From Nocardioides yefusunii (GTDB lineage Bacteria; Actinomycetota; Actinomycetes; Propionibacteriales; Nocardioidaceae): 64,000 nt of DNA. Shown one piece after another: positions 7,884 to 16,776 of the stretch. The stretch covers positions 2,976,001 to 3,040,000 of the forward strand of contig NZ_CP034929.1 in the NCBI RefSeq assembly GCF_004014875.1, read 5' to 3'. Positions within the stretch are counted from its first letter, which is position 1, and every line of letters begins with the position of its first letter. The translations under genes and the position numbers were made by a program. The notes beneath the pieces were generated by a model. The model had not been told where the DNA came from. It did not search any database and saw only the letters and a program-made list of their open reading frames with translations.

Positions 7884-9278
7884 ATGAGCAAAGCCCGGGT
7901 GCGCGCCGTCTACCGCTGTTCCGAGTGCGGTTGGGAGACGGCCAAGTGGGTCGGTCGCTGTGGCGAGTGCCAGGCCTGGGGGTCGGTGGCCGAGGCTGCC
8001 AACGCGCCTGCCGGACGCACCCCTGCCGCCCCGGTGACGACGCCTGCCGTCCCGATCGGTCAGGTCTCGGTCAAGGACTCCGAGTTCCGCACCAGCGGCG
8101 TGCCCGAGCTCGACCGCGTCCTGGGCGGCGGCTTGGTCCCCGGCGCCGCGATCCTGTTGGCCGGCGAGCCCGGCGTCGGCAAGTCGACCTTGCTGCTCGA
8201 GGTGGCCGCCAAGACCGCCCAGCAGCGCGAGCGCGTCCTCTACGTCACGGGCGAGGAGTCGGCCTCCCAGGTGCGGCTGCGCGCCGACCGCACCCACTCC
8301 GTCCACGACGAGCTCTACCTCGCCGCAGAGACCGATCTCGGCGCGCTCCTGAGCCACATCGAGGCGGTACGGCCCACCCTGCTGGTGGTCGACTCCGTGC
8401 AGACCATCAACGCCTCCGGCACCGAGGGTGTCCCCGGCGGCGTCAGCCAGGTCAAGGAGGTCGCCGCCGCACTGGTGCGCACCGCCAAGACCCGCAACAT
8501 CACCACCGTGCTGGTCGGCCACGTCACCAAGGAGGGCTCGATCGCGGGGCCGCGCGTCCTGGAGCACCTGGTCGACGTCGTCCTGCACTTCGAGGGCGAC
8601 CGCAACTCCCGTTTCCGCATGGTCCGAGCCATGAAGAACCGCTTCGGCCCGATCGACGAGGTCGGCTGCTTCGACCTCGGCGCGGCCGGCATCACCGCCG
8701 TCTCCGACCCCACCGGCCTCTTCGTCGAGCACCACTCCGTCCAGGTTCCCGGCACCTGCGTCGCGGTGACGATGGAAGGCCGACGACCGATGCTCGCCGA
8801 GGTGCAGGCGCTCGTCACCCCCACCACCTCCGAGCGTCCCCGTCGCACCACCTCGGGCATCGACTCCTCACGTCTCTCGATGGTCCTGGCGGTGCTCCAG
8901 CAGCACTGCGGCATTCGCCTGCACCAGCACGACGTCTTCGTCTCCACCGTCGGCGGCGCCAAGCTCGTGGAGCCCGCCAGCGACCTCGCCGTCGCGGTCG
9001 CGGTGGCCGGAGCCTGCTTCAACATCGCCGCACCGATGGGCGTCGTCGCGATGGGGGAGATCGGTCTGGCCGGCGAACTGCGCCGTGTCCGGGACCTCCC
9101 CCAACGCGTCGCCGAGGCCGCCCGTCTGGGCTTCAAGGTCGCGGTCGTCCCCACCGAACGCGGACGCCAGAACGGGCCCCGACGCCCTGAGTCGTGGACC
9201 GTCGACGGGATGCAGGTCCTCGACGTCGCCAACGTGTTGCACGCTCTGACGTTGCTGCGCCTGACCCGCCAGCAGTGA
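7884..9278 (+). CDS. radA: DNA repair protein RadA
   Basis: 464 residues, a RecA-like ATPase that promotes branch migration in recombinational repair. Domains in order: a zinc finger with C12-x2-C15 and C26-x2-C29; a RecA-like ATPase with Walker A GEPGVGKST at 94-102 and the RadA-specific KNRFG motif near 251; and a C-terminal Lon-protease-like domain without protease function. Length is standard. It precedes disA by 118 bases on the same strand, the arrangement conserved in many Actinobacteria and Firmicutes that links DNA repair to the DNA-scanning c-di-AMP synthase. A leaderless-type promoter hexamer precedes it. Confidence 0.97.
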   Translation: MSKARVRAVYRCSECGWETAKWVGRCGECQAWGSVAEAANAPAGRTPAAPVTTPAVPIGQVSVKDSEFRTSGVPELDRVLGGGLVPGAAILLAGEPGVGKSTLLLEVAAKTAQQRERVLYVTGEESASQVRLRADRTHSVHDELYLAAETDLGALLSHIEAVRPTLLVVDSVQTINASGTEGVPGGVSQVKEVAAALVRTAKTRNITTVLVGHVTKEGSIAGPRVLEHLVDVVLHFEGDRNSRFRMVRAMKNRFGPIDEVGCFDLGAAGITAVSDPTGLFVEHHSVQVPGTCVAVTMEGRRPMLAEVQALVTPTTSERPRRTTSGIDSSRLSMVLAVLQQHCGIRLHQHDVFVSTVGGAKLVEPASDLAVAVAVAGACFNIAAPMGVVAMGEIGLAGELRRVRDLPQRVAEAARLGFKVAVVPTERGRQNGPRRPESWTVDGMQVLDVANVLHALTLLRLTRQQ

Positions 9279-9396
9279 GTCGCCTTTCTCCCCTACACTG
9301 AGGATGGCGTGTTGACGCGTGCGCGCCGACTCGTGTCCCTGGCACGACGACAGCGCGACAGCAGGTGGGCGCAACGCCCAGAACGGGAGGATCCGC

Positions 9397-10482
9397 GTGG
9401 TCAACATCGAGCGCAGCGAAGAGAGTCTGCGACTGCGAGCAACGCTCGCCTCGATCGCCCCGGGTACCTCCCTCCGAGACGGCCTCGACCGCATCCTGCG
9501 TGGCCGTACCGGTGCACTGATCGTGTTCGGCTACGACAAGCTCGTCGAGTCCATCTCCACGGGTGGTTTCACCCTCGACGTCCCGTTCTCGGCCACCGGT
9601 CTGCGTGAGCTCGCCAAGATGGACGGCGCGATCGTCATCGACAAGGACGTCTCGCGCATCCACCGCGCCAACGTTCACCTGATGCCCGATCACACGATCC
9701 ACTCCGAGGAGACCGGCACCCGGCACCGCACCGCCGACCGCGTCGCCAAGCAGACCGGTTTCCCGGTGATCTCGGTGTCCCAGTCGATGCAGATCATTGC
9801 CGTCTACGTCGGTGAGACCCGCTACGTGCTCGAGGACTCCGGCCAGATCCTGTCGCGCGCCAACCAGGCCCTCGCCACCCTCGAGCGCTACAAGATGCGT
9901 CTCGACGAGGTGGCCTCCACGCTGTCCGCCCTCGAGATCGAGGACCTCGTCACCGTGCGCGACGTCGCCGTCGTGGTCCAGCGCCTCGAGATGGTGACCC
10001 GGATCGGCGCGGAGATCGAGGACTACGTGCTCGAACTCGGCACCGAGGGTCGTCTGCTGTCGCTGCAGTTGGAGGAGCTCGTGACCGGCGTCGACGCCGA
10101 CCGTGAACTCGTCATCCGCGACTACCTCCCCACCGGCAAGAAGGCCAAGGAGCCCGCGGACGTCCTCAGCTCCCTCGGGGCGCTCTCCGCGACCGAGCTC
10201 GTCGACCCCGCCGCCGTGGCCAAGGCGCTCGGCATGGGTGCCGCCGACCACCTCGACGGTGCCGTGGCCCCGCGCGGCTACCGTCTGCTCGCCAAGGTCC
10301 CGCGTCTGCCCGGCACGGTCGTGGACCGTCTCGTCGAGCACTTCGGTGGCCTGCAGCAGCTCCTGTCGGCCGGCATCGACGACCTCCAGGCCGTCGACGG
10401 CGTCGGTGAACTCCGTGCCCGCTCGGTCCGCGAAGGCCTCTCGCGTCTGGCCGAGTCGAGCATCCTCGAACGCTACGTCTGA
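9397..10482 (+). CDS. disA: DNA integrity scanning diadenylate cyclase DisA
   Basis: 361 residues. Makes cyclic di-AMP from two ATP and stalls at branched DNA. The diadenylate cyclase domain shows DGA in MDGAIVIDKD (about residue 76) and RHR in GTRHRT (107-112). A helical linker and a C-terminal helix-hairpin-helix DNA-binding region follow (LQAVDGVGELRARSV). I set the start at the GTG seven bases after GGGAGG; the frame runs 26 codons further up but without conserved sequence. A c-di-AMP target riboswitch (ydaO type) was looked for upstream of the NlpC/P60 gene and not found, so the effector in this window is unknown. Confidence 0.96.
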   Translation: MVNIERSEESLRLRATLASIAPGTSLRDGLDRILRGRTGALIVFGYDKLVESISTGGFTLDVPFSATGLRELAKMDGAIVIDKDVSRIHRANVHLMPDHTIHSEETGTRHRTADRVAKQTGFPVISVSQSMQIIAVYVGETRYVLEDSGQILSRANQALATLERYKMRLDEVASTLSALEIEDLVTVRDVAVVVQRLEMVTRIGAEIEDYVLELGTEGRLLSLQLEELVTGVDADRELVIRDYLPTGKKAKEPADVLSSLGALSATELVDPAAVAKALGMGAADHLDGAVAPRGYRLLAKVPRLPGTVVDRLVEHFGGLQQLLSAGIDDLQAVDGVGELRARSVREGLSRLAESSILERYV

Positions 10483-10510
10483 GCCACCGGCTCCCTGACG
10501 ACGCAGCAGG

Positions 10511-11377
10511 TCAGCGGTCAGCAGGCTCCACGGCGCCTTCGCCGGCCTCCGAGGCGGTCGGTGAGGACGGCGAGGGCTGGGGCTTCGGCGTGACCGTGTG
10601 CGTCACGGTGACCGGCTGCAGGCGGGTCAGCTCGAACTGGATGTCGGACGGCTCACCACCGTAGGTCGCTGCCTGCGCGTGGTACCAGCCCGACTTGGCC
10701 CACGAGGTGTCGGTGGAGCAGGTCTTGTCCGAACGGCGACCGCTCCACACGACCGGGACGGTGGTCTCGTGGTCCTTGTAGACCGTGATCTCCTGGGTGG
10801 GGATGGCATCGGTGCAGTACTGCGACTGCCACACGACGTCGGGACGGTTGCGCTGACCGGAGTCGATCTTCATCGTGACCGTGTCGGGCGAGACCGTGAA
10901 CGTGCACGCCGGCACCGTGGTGCTGGTGAGCGTCAGGCCGAACGTCACCTTCAACGTGGTGCGCAGGGCCGGGGACTCAGGCACGACCTTCACCTCGGCC
11001 GGCTTGCACTCACCACTCGGAAGCGGCTTGGGGGTTTCGGTGGGCGTCGGGGTCGGCTCCGTCGAAGCCGGCGTGGTCCCTGCGACGGTGGAGGCGGCGG
11101 GCTGAGTGCCGTCGCTCGGCGCCGGGGCGCCGCTGGGTGCGGGCGCCTCTCCCCCACCAGCTGCCTTCTCTCCAGCTGCCTTCTCTCCAGCAGCCTGCGT
11201 CGCCGGGTCGCTCGTCCGGGCGACCTGCGCGACGTCGCTGGCGTCAGAGTCGTCGCTGGTCGCGAAGATCCTCGCTGTCCCGAAGACGACGAGGAACAGG
11301 GTGCCGAACACCATCATGCGGCGCACCCAGTAGACGCGTGCCGGCAACGGACCCGTGGGGGAGGTCAGCGCAGTCAT
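10511..11377 (-). CDS. Membrane-anchored extracytoplasmic protein, unknown function
   Basis: 288 residues. One N-terminal transmembrane segment (about 20-40) is followed by a long Ala/Pro/Thr/Ser/Glu-rich low-complexity linker (about 60-120) with small repeats (GEKAAGEKAAGG, PTPTPTETP). A compact domain (about 120-255) then holds two cysteine pairs typical of an exported fold, and a Pro-rich tail follows. This suggests a surface protein held by a flexible stalk. It lies convergent to disA, which ends 28 bases away. A TAACGT hexamer six bases before the ATG suggests leaderless transcription. I do not recognise the domain; a DUF4232-like fold is only a guess. Confidence 0.75.
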   Translation of the reverse strand: MTALTSPTGPLPARVYWVRRMMVFGTLFLVVFGTARIFATSDDSDASDVAQVARTSDPATQAAGEKAAGEKAAGGGEAPAPSGAPAPSDGTQPAASTVAGTTPASTEPTPTPTETPKPLPSGECKPAEVKVVPESPALRTTLKVTFGLTLTSTTVPACTFTVSPDTVTMKIDSGQRNRPDVVWQSQYCTDAIPTQEITVYKDHETTVPVVWSGRRSDKTCSTDTSWAKSGWYHAQAATYGGEPSDIQFELTRLQPVTVTHTVTPKPQPSPSSPTASEAGEGAVEPADR

Positions 11378-11383
11378 GGGGTC

Positions 11384-11389
11384 ACGTTA
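11384..11389 (-). promoter_or_regulatory. Leaderless -10 for membrane-anchored protein
   Basis: TAACGT six bases before the ATG. Confidence 0.5.
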
Positions 11390-11511
11390 GTCACCGTCAC
11401 CGCCCAAGCCGCGCAGGCACTCCGGTGTCACACGATCTCCACCCCGAAAGATCGTCCGGAGGGGGCCGATCGGGCACCTTCCACGACAACGGTCCTGCCC
11501 GTGCGCACGGT

Positions 11512-11517
11512 TAGCAT
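11512..11517 (+). promoter_or_regulatory. Leaderless -10 for mutY
   Basis: TAGCAT eight bases before the mutY ATG; no Shine-Dalgarno. Confidence 0.45.
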
Positions 11518-11525
11518 CGACGGCG

Positions 11526-12392
11526 ATGAGCACCCTGCACGCCCCGGTCCTGGCCTGGTACGACGCGAACCAACGCGACCTCCCTTGGCGTCGCCCCGAG
11601 GCGAGCGCCTGGTCGGTGATGGTCAGCGAGTTCATGCTCCAGCAGACTCCTGTTGCGCGCGTCCTCCCGGTCTGGGAACAGTGGATGGAGCGCTGGCCCA
11701 CGCCCGCCGACCTCGCCGCGGAGTCCACGGGTGAGGCGGTCCGGATGTGGGGACGTCTGGGCTACCCGCGTCGAGCCCTGCGCCTGCACGGTGCCGCGAC
11801 CGCGATCGCCGAGCAGCACGACAACGTCGTGCCGGCCGACTACGACGACCTGCTCGCCCTGCCCGGCGTCGGTGACTACACCGCCGCCGCGATCGCCTCC
11901 TTCGCCTACGGACGCCGCCACGTCGTCCTGGACACCAACGTGCGGCGCGTCTTCGCCCGGGCCGTCAGCGGCGTCGAGTTCCCGACGACCTCCCCCACCC
12001 GCGCGGAACGCGACCTGGCCAGTGACCTCGTGCCCGACGACGCCCCCACCGCTGCCACCTGGGCAGTCGCGGTGATGGAGCTGGGTGCACTGGTGTGCAC
12101 CGCGAAGGAGGCCCGTTGCGGCGAGTGCCCGATCGCCCAGGAGTGCGCCTGGCTGACGGCAGGCCGCCCGGCCTACGACGGACCGCCGCGCAAGGGACAG
12201 GCCTGGGACGGCACCGACCGACAGTGCCGTGGACGGCTGATGGCCGTGCTGCGCGGCTCCGAGGGTCCCGTGCACGTCACCAGCCTGGTCACGGCGTGGG
12301 AACGCACCGACCAACGCGAACGTTGCATCGACTCGCTCCTGGCCGACGGGCTGATGGTCCGCGCCGGCGACGAGACCTACGCCCTCCCCTGA
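11526..12392 (+). CDS. mutY: A/G-specific adenine glycosylase MutY
   Basis: 288 residues. Removes adenine mispaired with 8-oxoguanine. It contains the helix-hairpin-helix LPGVGDYTAAAI (about 117-128), the catalytic-region Asp in VLDTNVRRV, and a 4Fe-4S cluster site with spacing C-x6-C-x2-C-x5-C (CTAKEARCGECPIAQEC). The C-terminal NUDIX-like domain is shorter than in E. coli, as is usual for actinobacterial forms. It is convergent with clpC, and a strong hairpin and one palindromic repeat lie between them. Confidence 0.94.
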   Translation: MSTLHAPVLAWYDANQRDLPWRRPEASAWSVMVSEFMLQQTPVARVLPVWEQWMERWPTPADLAAESTGEAVRMWGRLGYPRRALRLHGAATAIAEQHDNVVPADYDDLLALPGVGDYTAAAIASFAYGRRHVVLDTNVRRVFARAVSGVEFPTTSPTRAERDLASDLVPDDAPTAATWAVAVMELGALVCTAKEARCGECPIAQECAWLTAGRPAYDGPPRKGQAWDGTDRQCRGRLMAVLRGSEGPVHVTSLVTAWERTDQRERCIDSLLADGLMVRAGDETYALP

Positions 12393-12405
12393 GGTGTTCT
12401 TCTCC

Positions 12406-12455
12406 CGGACGTCATAGGAATCGGGGCCTACGGCCCACGATTCCTATGACGTCCG
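12406..12455. repeat. GACGTCAT palindrome family, copy 1
   Basis: 50 bp with an 18-bp perfect stem (CGGACGTCATAGGAATCG and its complement) around a 14-nt GC-rich loop that can itself pair. The same stem recurs at four other sites in the window. Here it lies between the convergent genes mutY and clpC, just before a conventional terminator hairpin. Confidence 0.85.
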
Positions 12456-12489
12456 CGGGGTCCTGAACGGGGTGAGAGCCCAGGAACGG

Positions 12490-12527
12490 CCGAAGGCCCG
12501 GTCCCCTCGCGGGGACCGGGCCTTCGG
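12490..12527. terminator. Bidirectional terminator hairpin mutY/clpC
   Basis: A perfect 17-bp stem (CCGAAGGCCCGGTCCCC and complement) with a TCGC tetraloop between two convergent genes. There is no T-tract, as is common in high-GC Actinobacteria. Confidence 0.8.
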
Positions 12528-12545
12528 TGTGGAGTCAGGTGAGGC

Positions 12546-15113
12546 TCAGGCCTCGTCGCCGGACTCGTCGTTCTTCTCGAGCGAGGGGAACTCCGGAGCG
12601 TCGACGACGTCGGCCACCTCGAGCGGCGGGACGTCGGGGATGACGGAGTTCTTCTGGCCGAGGAAGGTGAACTTCGCGTCCTTGCCCTCGCCGTCGATGT
12701 CCACGAGCACGATCTGGCCGGGGCCGACCTCGCCGTAGAGCATCTTCTCGGCCAGGACGTCCTCGATCTCGCGCTGGACCGTGCGGCGCAGCGGGCGGGC
12801 ACCCAGGACCGGGTCGAAGCCACGCTGGGCCAGGACGGCCTTGGCGCGGTCGGTGACCTCGATCGTCATGTCGCGGTCGCGGAGACGCTTGTCGACCGAC
12901 GCGATCATGTTGTCGACCATCGCGACGATCTGCTCCTGCGTCAGCGGCGGGAAGACGATCGTCTCGTCGACACGGTTGAGGAACTCGGGGCGGAAGTGCT
13001 GCTTGAGCTCCTCGGCGACCTTGTTCTTCATCTTCTCGTAGGTGGACTGGGAGTCTCCGGTGTTGCCGAAGCCCAGGCTCATGCCCTTGCTGATGTCGCG
13101 CGAGCCAAGGTTCGTCGTCATGATGATGACGGTGTTCTTGAAGTCGACGACGCGGCCCTGCGAGTCGGTCAGGCGACCTTCCTCGAGGATCTGCAGCAGC
13201 GAGTTGAAGATGTCCGGGTGGGCCTTCTCGACCTCGTCGAAGAGGACGACGGAGAACGGCTTGCGGCGCACCTTCTCGGTGAGCTGGCCGCCCTCCTCGT
13301 ACCCCACGTAGCCGGGGGGCGAACCGAAGAGGCGCGAGACGGTGTGCTTCTCGGAGAACTCCGACATGTCGAGCTGGATCAGGGAGTCCTCGTCGCCGAA
13401 GAGGAACTCGGCGAGCGTCTTGGACAGCCAGGTCTTACCGACACCGGACGGACCGGCGAAGATGAACGAACCGCCGGGGCGCTTGGGGTCCTTCAGACCG
13501 GCACGGGTACGACGGATCGCACGGGAGAGCGCCTTGACGGCCTCGTCCTGACCGATGACGCGCTTGTGGAGCTCGTCCTCCATCTTGAGCAGACGGGTGG
13601 ACTCCTCCTCCGAGAGCTTCACAATCGGGATGCCGGTCGCGACGGCCAGCACCTCGGCGATGAGCTCCTCGTCGACCTCGGCGATCTCGTCGAGGTCGTT
13701 GGAGCGCCACTGCTTCTCACGCTCGGCCTTGGCGGCGGTGAGCTGCTTCTCCTCGTCACGCAGACGCGCGGCGGCCTCGAAGTCCTGACCGTCGATGGCG
13801 GCTTCCTTGCGGACCCGCACCTCGGCGATCTTGTCGTCGAACTCGCGCAGGTCGGCGGGAGCAGTCATACGACGGATGCGCAGACGCGAACCGGCCTCGT
13901 CGATCAGGTCGATCGCCTTGTCCGGGAGGAAGCGGTCGGAGATGTAGCGGTCGGCCAGCGTCGCCGCCGAGACCAAGGCCTCGTCGGTGATGGTGACGCG
14001 GTGGTGCGCCTCGTAGCGGTCACGCAGGCCCTTGAGCATCTCGATCGTGTTGGCGATGGAGGGCTCAGCCACCTGGATCGGCTGGAAACGACGCTCGAGA
14101 GCGGCGTCCTTCTCGAGGTGCTTGCGGTACTCGTCCAGGGTGGTGGCACCGATGGTCTGCAGCTCACCGCGGGCCAGCATCGGCTTGAGGATGCTGGCGG
14201 CGTCGATCGCACCCTCGGCGGCACCCGCACCGACGAGGGTGTGGATCTCGTCGATGAACAGGACGATGTCGCCGCGGGTCTTGATCTCCTTGAGCACCTT
14301 CTTGAGGCGCTCCTCGAAGTCACCGCGGTAGCGGGAACCAGCGACCAGCGAACCGAGGTCGAGGGTGTAGATCTGCTTGTCGTGCAGGGTGTCGGGGACG
14401 TTGCCCTTGACGATGTCCTGCGCGAGACCCTCGACGACGGTGGTCTTGCCGACGCCGGGCTCACCGATGAGAACGGGGTTGTTCTTGGTGCGGCGCGAGA
14501 GCACCTGCATCACGCGCTCGATCTCCTTCTCACGCCCGATGACCGGGTCGAGCTTGCCCTCGCGGGCAGCCTGCGTGAGGTTGCGACCGAACTGGTCGAG
14601 GACGAGCGACGACGACGGGGTCTCCGCGGCAGCGGTGGAGCTCGCGCCGGCGGCGGCACCGGCCGCCTCCTTGCCCTGGAAGCCGGAGAGCAGCTGGATG
14701 ACCTGCTGGCGGACGCGGTTGAGGTCAGCGCCCAGCTTCTGCAGGACCTGCGCGGCGACGCCCTCGCCCTCGCGGATCAGGCCGAGCAGGATGTGCTCGG
14801 TGCCGATGTAGGAGTGGCCGAGCTGCAGCGCCTCGCGCAGGGACAGCTCGAGCACCTTCTTCGCGCGCGGGGTGAAGGGGATGTGGCCGGACGGGGCCTG
14901 CTGGCCCTGACCGATGATCTCCTCGACCTGGGCGCGCACGGCCTCGAGGGAGATGTCGAGCGACTCGAGCGCCTTGGCGGCGACGCCTTCGCCCTCGTGG
15001 ATGAGGCCGAGCAGGATGTGCTCGGTCCCGATGTAGTTGTGCGAGAGCATGCGGGCCTCTTCTTGGGCCAGCACGACAACTCGTCGGGCTCGGTCGGTGA
15101 ACCGCTCGAACAT
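12546..15113 (-). CDS. clpC: Clp protease ATPase subunit ClpC
   Basis: 855 residues. A hexameric AAA+ unfoldase that feeds substrates to ClpP. In order: Clp N-domain repeats (about 1-145), D1 ATPase with Walker A GEPGVGKT near 215, a middle coiled-coil/UVR-like region (about 425-470), D2 ATPase with Walker A GPSGVGKT near 553, and a C-terminal D2-small domain with an acidic tail. Length is normal for ClpC1. Upstream there is an inverted repeat that could be an operator. It neighbours lsr2, as in mycobacteria. Confidence 0.98.
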   Translation of the reverse strand: MFERFTDRARRVVVLAQEEARMLSHNYIGTEHILLGLIHEGEGVAAKALESLDISLEAVRAQVEEIIGQGQQAPSGHIPFTPRAKKVLELSLREALQLGHSYIGTEHILLGLIREGEGVAAQVLQKLGADLNRVRQQVIQLLSGFQGKEAAGAAAGASSTAAAETPSSSLVLDQFGRNLTQAAREGKLDPVIGREKEIERVMQVLSRRTKNNPVLIGEPGVGKTTVVEGLAQDIVKGNVPDTLHDKQIYTLDLGSLVAGSRYRGDFEERLKKVLKEIKTRGDIVLFIDEIHTLVGAGAAEGAIDAASILKPMLARGELQTIGATTLDEYRKHLEKDAALERRFQPIQVAEPSIANTIEMLKGLRDRYEAHHRVTITDEALVSAATLADRYISDRFLPDKAIDLIDEAGSRLRIRRMTAPADLREFDDKIAEVRVRKEAAIDGQDFEAAARLRDEEKQLTAAKAEREKQWRSNDLDEIAEVDEELIAEVLAVATGIPIVKLSEEESTRLLKMEDELHKRVIGQDEAVKALSRAIRRTRAGLKDPKRPGGSFIFAGPSGVGKTWLSKTLAEFLFGDEDSLIQLDMSEFSEKHTVSRLFGSPPGYVGYEEGGQLTEKVRRKPFSVVLFDEVEKAHPDIFNSLLQILEEGRLTDSQGRVVDFKNTVIIMTTNLGSRDISKGMSLGFGNTGDSQSTYEKMKNKVAEELKQHFRPEFLNRVDETIVFPPLTQEQIVAMVDNMIASVDKRLRDRDMTIEVTDRAKAVLAQRGFDPVLGARPLRRTVQREIEDVLAEKMLYGEVGPGQIVLVDIDGEGKDAKFTFLGQKNSVIPDVPPLEVADVVDAPEFPSLEKNDESGDEA

Positions 15114-15457
15114 GTGCGCCTCGATTCTTGTCCGTGCACAGGTGGATCTCGTCCGCCTCTGCTCCCACCCTGCCAGTGCGGTGGTCGTGGGTGCATCCGG
15201 GTGGACGCCTCTTCCAACTATCAGCCAAGCCTACGTGTTCCCGCCTGAACGACCCATCTCCATCCGCTGTCAGCGAACAGGGTCGTCGTCACACAGGAGT
15301 CGGCGAGGACTCCCCCGTGACTCCGCACTCACTTCAGCGGCCGGAGGGCGGCCCCAACGGGGGCTTGTGGGGAGTGGATCAGGGCCCGTCGCCGAGGTGC
15401 GGCGACGAGCCCTGCGCTCGTGGTGCAGCACTCACGCGGAGTGCTCGCGAGCGACGA
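15114..15457. other. Intergenic clpC-lsr2, promoter plus possible terminators
   Basis: 344 bases without a convincing gene; both flanking genes read on the minus strand. The part next to clpC must hold its promoter and contains GTTC-N6-GAAC (15237-15250), a possible operator. The part next to lsr2 has small GC-rich hairpins, such as CGTCGCCG/CGGCGACG at 15388-15408 and AGCACTC/GAGTGCT near 15427-15445, that may end lsr2 transcripts. No RNA gene recognised. Confidence 0.5.
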
Positions 15458-15793
15458 TCAGTGCGCGGCCTCGTAGGCGGCGCGGATCTCCTCGGGGACG
15501 CGGCCGCGCTCGGAGAGCTCGTGGCCGTTCGCGATCGCCCAGGCGCGGATCTCCTTGGGGGTCGGGCCGTCGTTGGAGGCAGCCGACTTCTTGGATCCGC
15601 CGCGCTTGGCGGGAGCGCCGGTGACCTTGCGGGCGTGGCCGACGAACGGAGCAATCGCCTCGCGCAGCAGTTCAGCGTTGTCGTCGTTCAGGTCGATTTC
15701 GTACGAGGTGCCGTCGAGACCGAAAGAAACGGTCTGGGTTGCCTCGCCACCGTCGATGTCGTCAACGAGGACGATCGTGACCTTCTGAGCCAT
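15458..15793 (-). CDS. lsr2: Nucleoid-associated silencer Lsr2
   Basis: 111 residues. Binds AT-rich minor groove, bridges DNA and silences foreign genes, the actinobacterial counterpart of H-NS. The start MAQKVTIVLVDDIDG is characteristic; upstream codons in the same frame are not conserved, and AGGGAG lies 9 bases before this ATG. The N-terminal dimerisation strand region, a Lys/Ala-rich linker (GAPAKRGGSKKSA) and the C-terminal DNA-binding helix pair with the RGR minor-groove motif (SERGRVPEEIRAAYEAAH) are all present. In mycobacteria lysS lies between lsr2 and coaX; here coaX follows directly. Confidence 0.97.
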   Translation of the reverse strand: MAQKVTIVLVDDIDGGEATQTVSFGLDGTSYEIDLNDDNAELLREAIAPFVGHARKVTGAPAKRGGSKKSAASNDGPTPKEIRAWAIANGHELSERGRVPEEIRAAYEAAH

Positions 15794-15990
15794 TTGCTTT
15801 TCTCCCTGCGCAAAAGAATTACCTACCCCGGAATTGAAACACATTCCGAGGCCCACGAGAAGGTCCCGGACTCGTTCACCACGGTGGTTCGGTCCACCCG
15901 GTCACAATTCAGCGACACCCGTGACCTGCTATTCCCCGAGAGCGGGCTTCTCAACCATTCCGGCCGCGGCGGCCCGAAAGGGAAGCATTC

Positions 15991-16776
15991 TCAGCGTGCG
16001 TTGCGCTCGAAGACGAGTCGAAGACCCTGCAACGTCAGCCACGGCTCATGATCGGTGAAGACTCGGCATTCGTCGTAGACCAGCGGGGCAAGATGGCCGG
16101 TGGCCACGACGGCGAGATCATCGACCTGTTCACCGAGCTCTTCGGCAATGCGGGCCACCATTCCGTCGACCTGGGCCGCCAGACCGAAAAGAAGACCCGA
16201 CTGAAGTGCCTCGACGGTGTTGCGTGCAATGACCTGACGCGGACGCTTCAATTCGACCATCCGCAACTGCGCCCCGCGACGCCCCAATGCCTCCAGGGAG
16301 ATCTGCACACCGGGTGCAATCGCGCCGCCGACATAGGCCCCACGCGCGTTCACGACGTCAAACGTGGTGGCGGTGCCGAAGTCGACCACCACCGCCGGGC
16401 CACCGAAATAGTGCGCCGCGGCGACCGCATTCACGATGCGGTCACTTCCCACCTCGCGTGGGTTGTCGGTCATGACACCGATTCCGGTGCGAACCCCGGG
16501 CTCAACCACGACGGCCGCAATTCCGCCGAAGTGGGAATTCAGCATCTGACGCCATTCCGCCAGCACCGACGGAACCGCCGAGCAGACGGAGAAACCACGC
16601 ACGTCACGCAGGTCGACGGCGTCGGACTCGGCGAGCAGTCCACGCAGCAGCACGGCCCACTCGTCCGCGGTACGTCGTTCGTCGGTGGAGACACGCCACG
16701 TCGCCACGACCTCGTCGCCGTCGAGCACGCCGAGGGTGGTGTGTCCGTTGCCGATGTCGGCCGTGACGAGAGGCAT
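15991..16776 (-). CDS. coaX: Type III pantothenate kinase CoaX
   Basis: 261 residues. Phosphorylates pantothenate, the first committed step to CoA, and is not feedback-inhibited. It has the ASKHA fold. The first phosphate motif reads DIGNGHTTLG rather than the more usual DxGNTxT, a modest variation. REVGSDR carries the catalytic Asp region and VDFGTATTFDV is the second phosphate motif. It is the last gene of the operon and overlaps the nadC stop by one base (TGATG). The second half uses more A/T-ending codons (AAT, ATT, GGA) than its neighbours. Grouping with panC and panD makes a pantothenate-to-phosphopantothenate unit. Confidence 0.93.
   Translation of the reverse strand: MPLVTADIGNGHTTLGVLDGDEVVATWRVSTDERRTADEWAVLLRGLLAESDAVDLRDVRGFSVCSAVPSVLAEWRQMLNSHFGGIAAVVVEPGVRTGIGVMTDNPREVGSDRIVNAVAAAHYFGGPAVVVDFGTATTFDVVNARGAYVGGAIAPGVQISLEALGRRGAQLRMVELKRPRQVIARNTVEALQSGLLFGLAAQVDGMVARIAEELGEQVDDLAVVATGHLAPLVYDECRVFTDHEPWLTLQGLRLVFERNAR

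Noticed and set aside
12406-12455. CRISPR array from the palindromic repeats
   Set aside because: Copies are far apart or only in pairs, spacers are not unique regular units, and no cas gene is present.
12996-15248. A 750-codon open frame on the plus strand antisense to clpC
   Set aside because: It mirrors the clpC codons, is rich in Leu/Glu/Asp/Gly as expected for the complement of GC-rich coding sequence, and has no domain or ribosome-binding site.
15800-15990. A small gene between lsr2 and coaX
   Set aside because: The frames there lack starts with ribosome-binding sites and have no conserved look; the segment fits the lsr2 promoter and coaX end.
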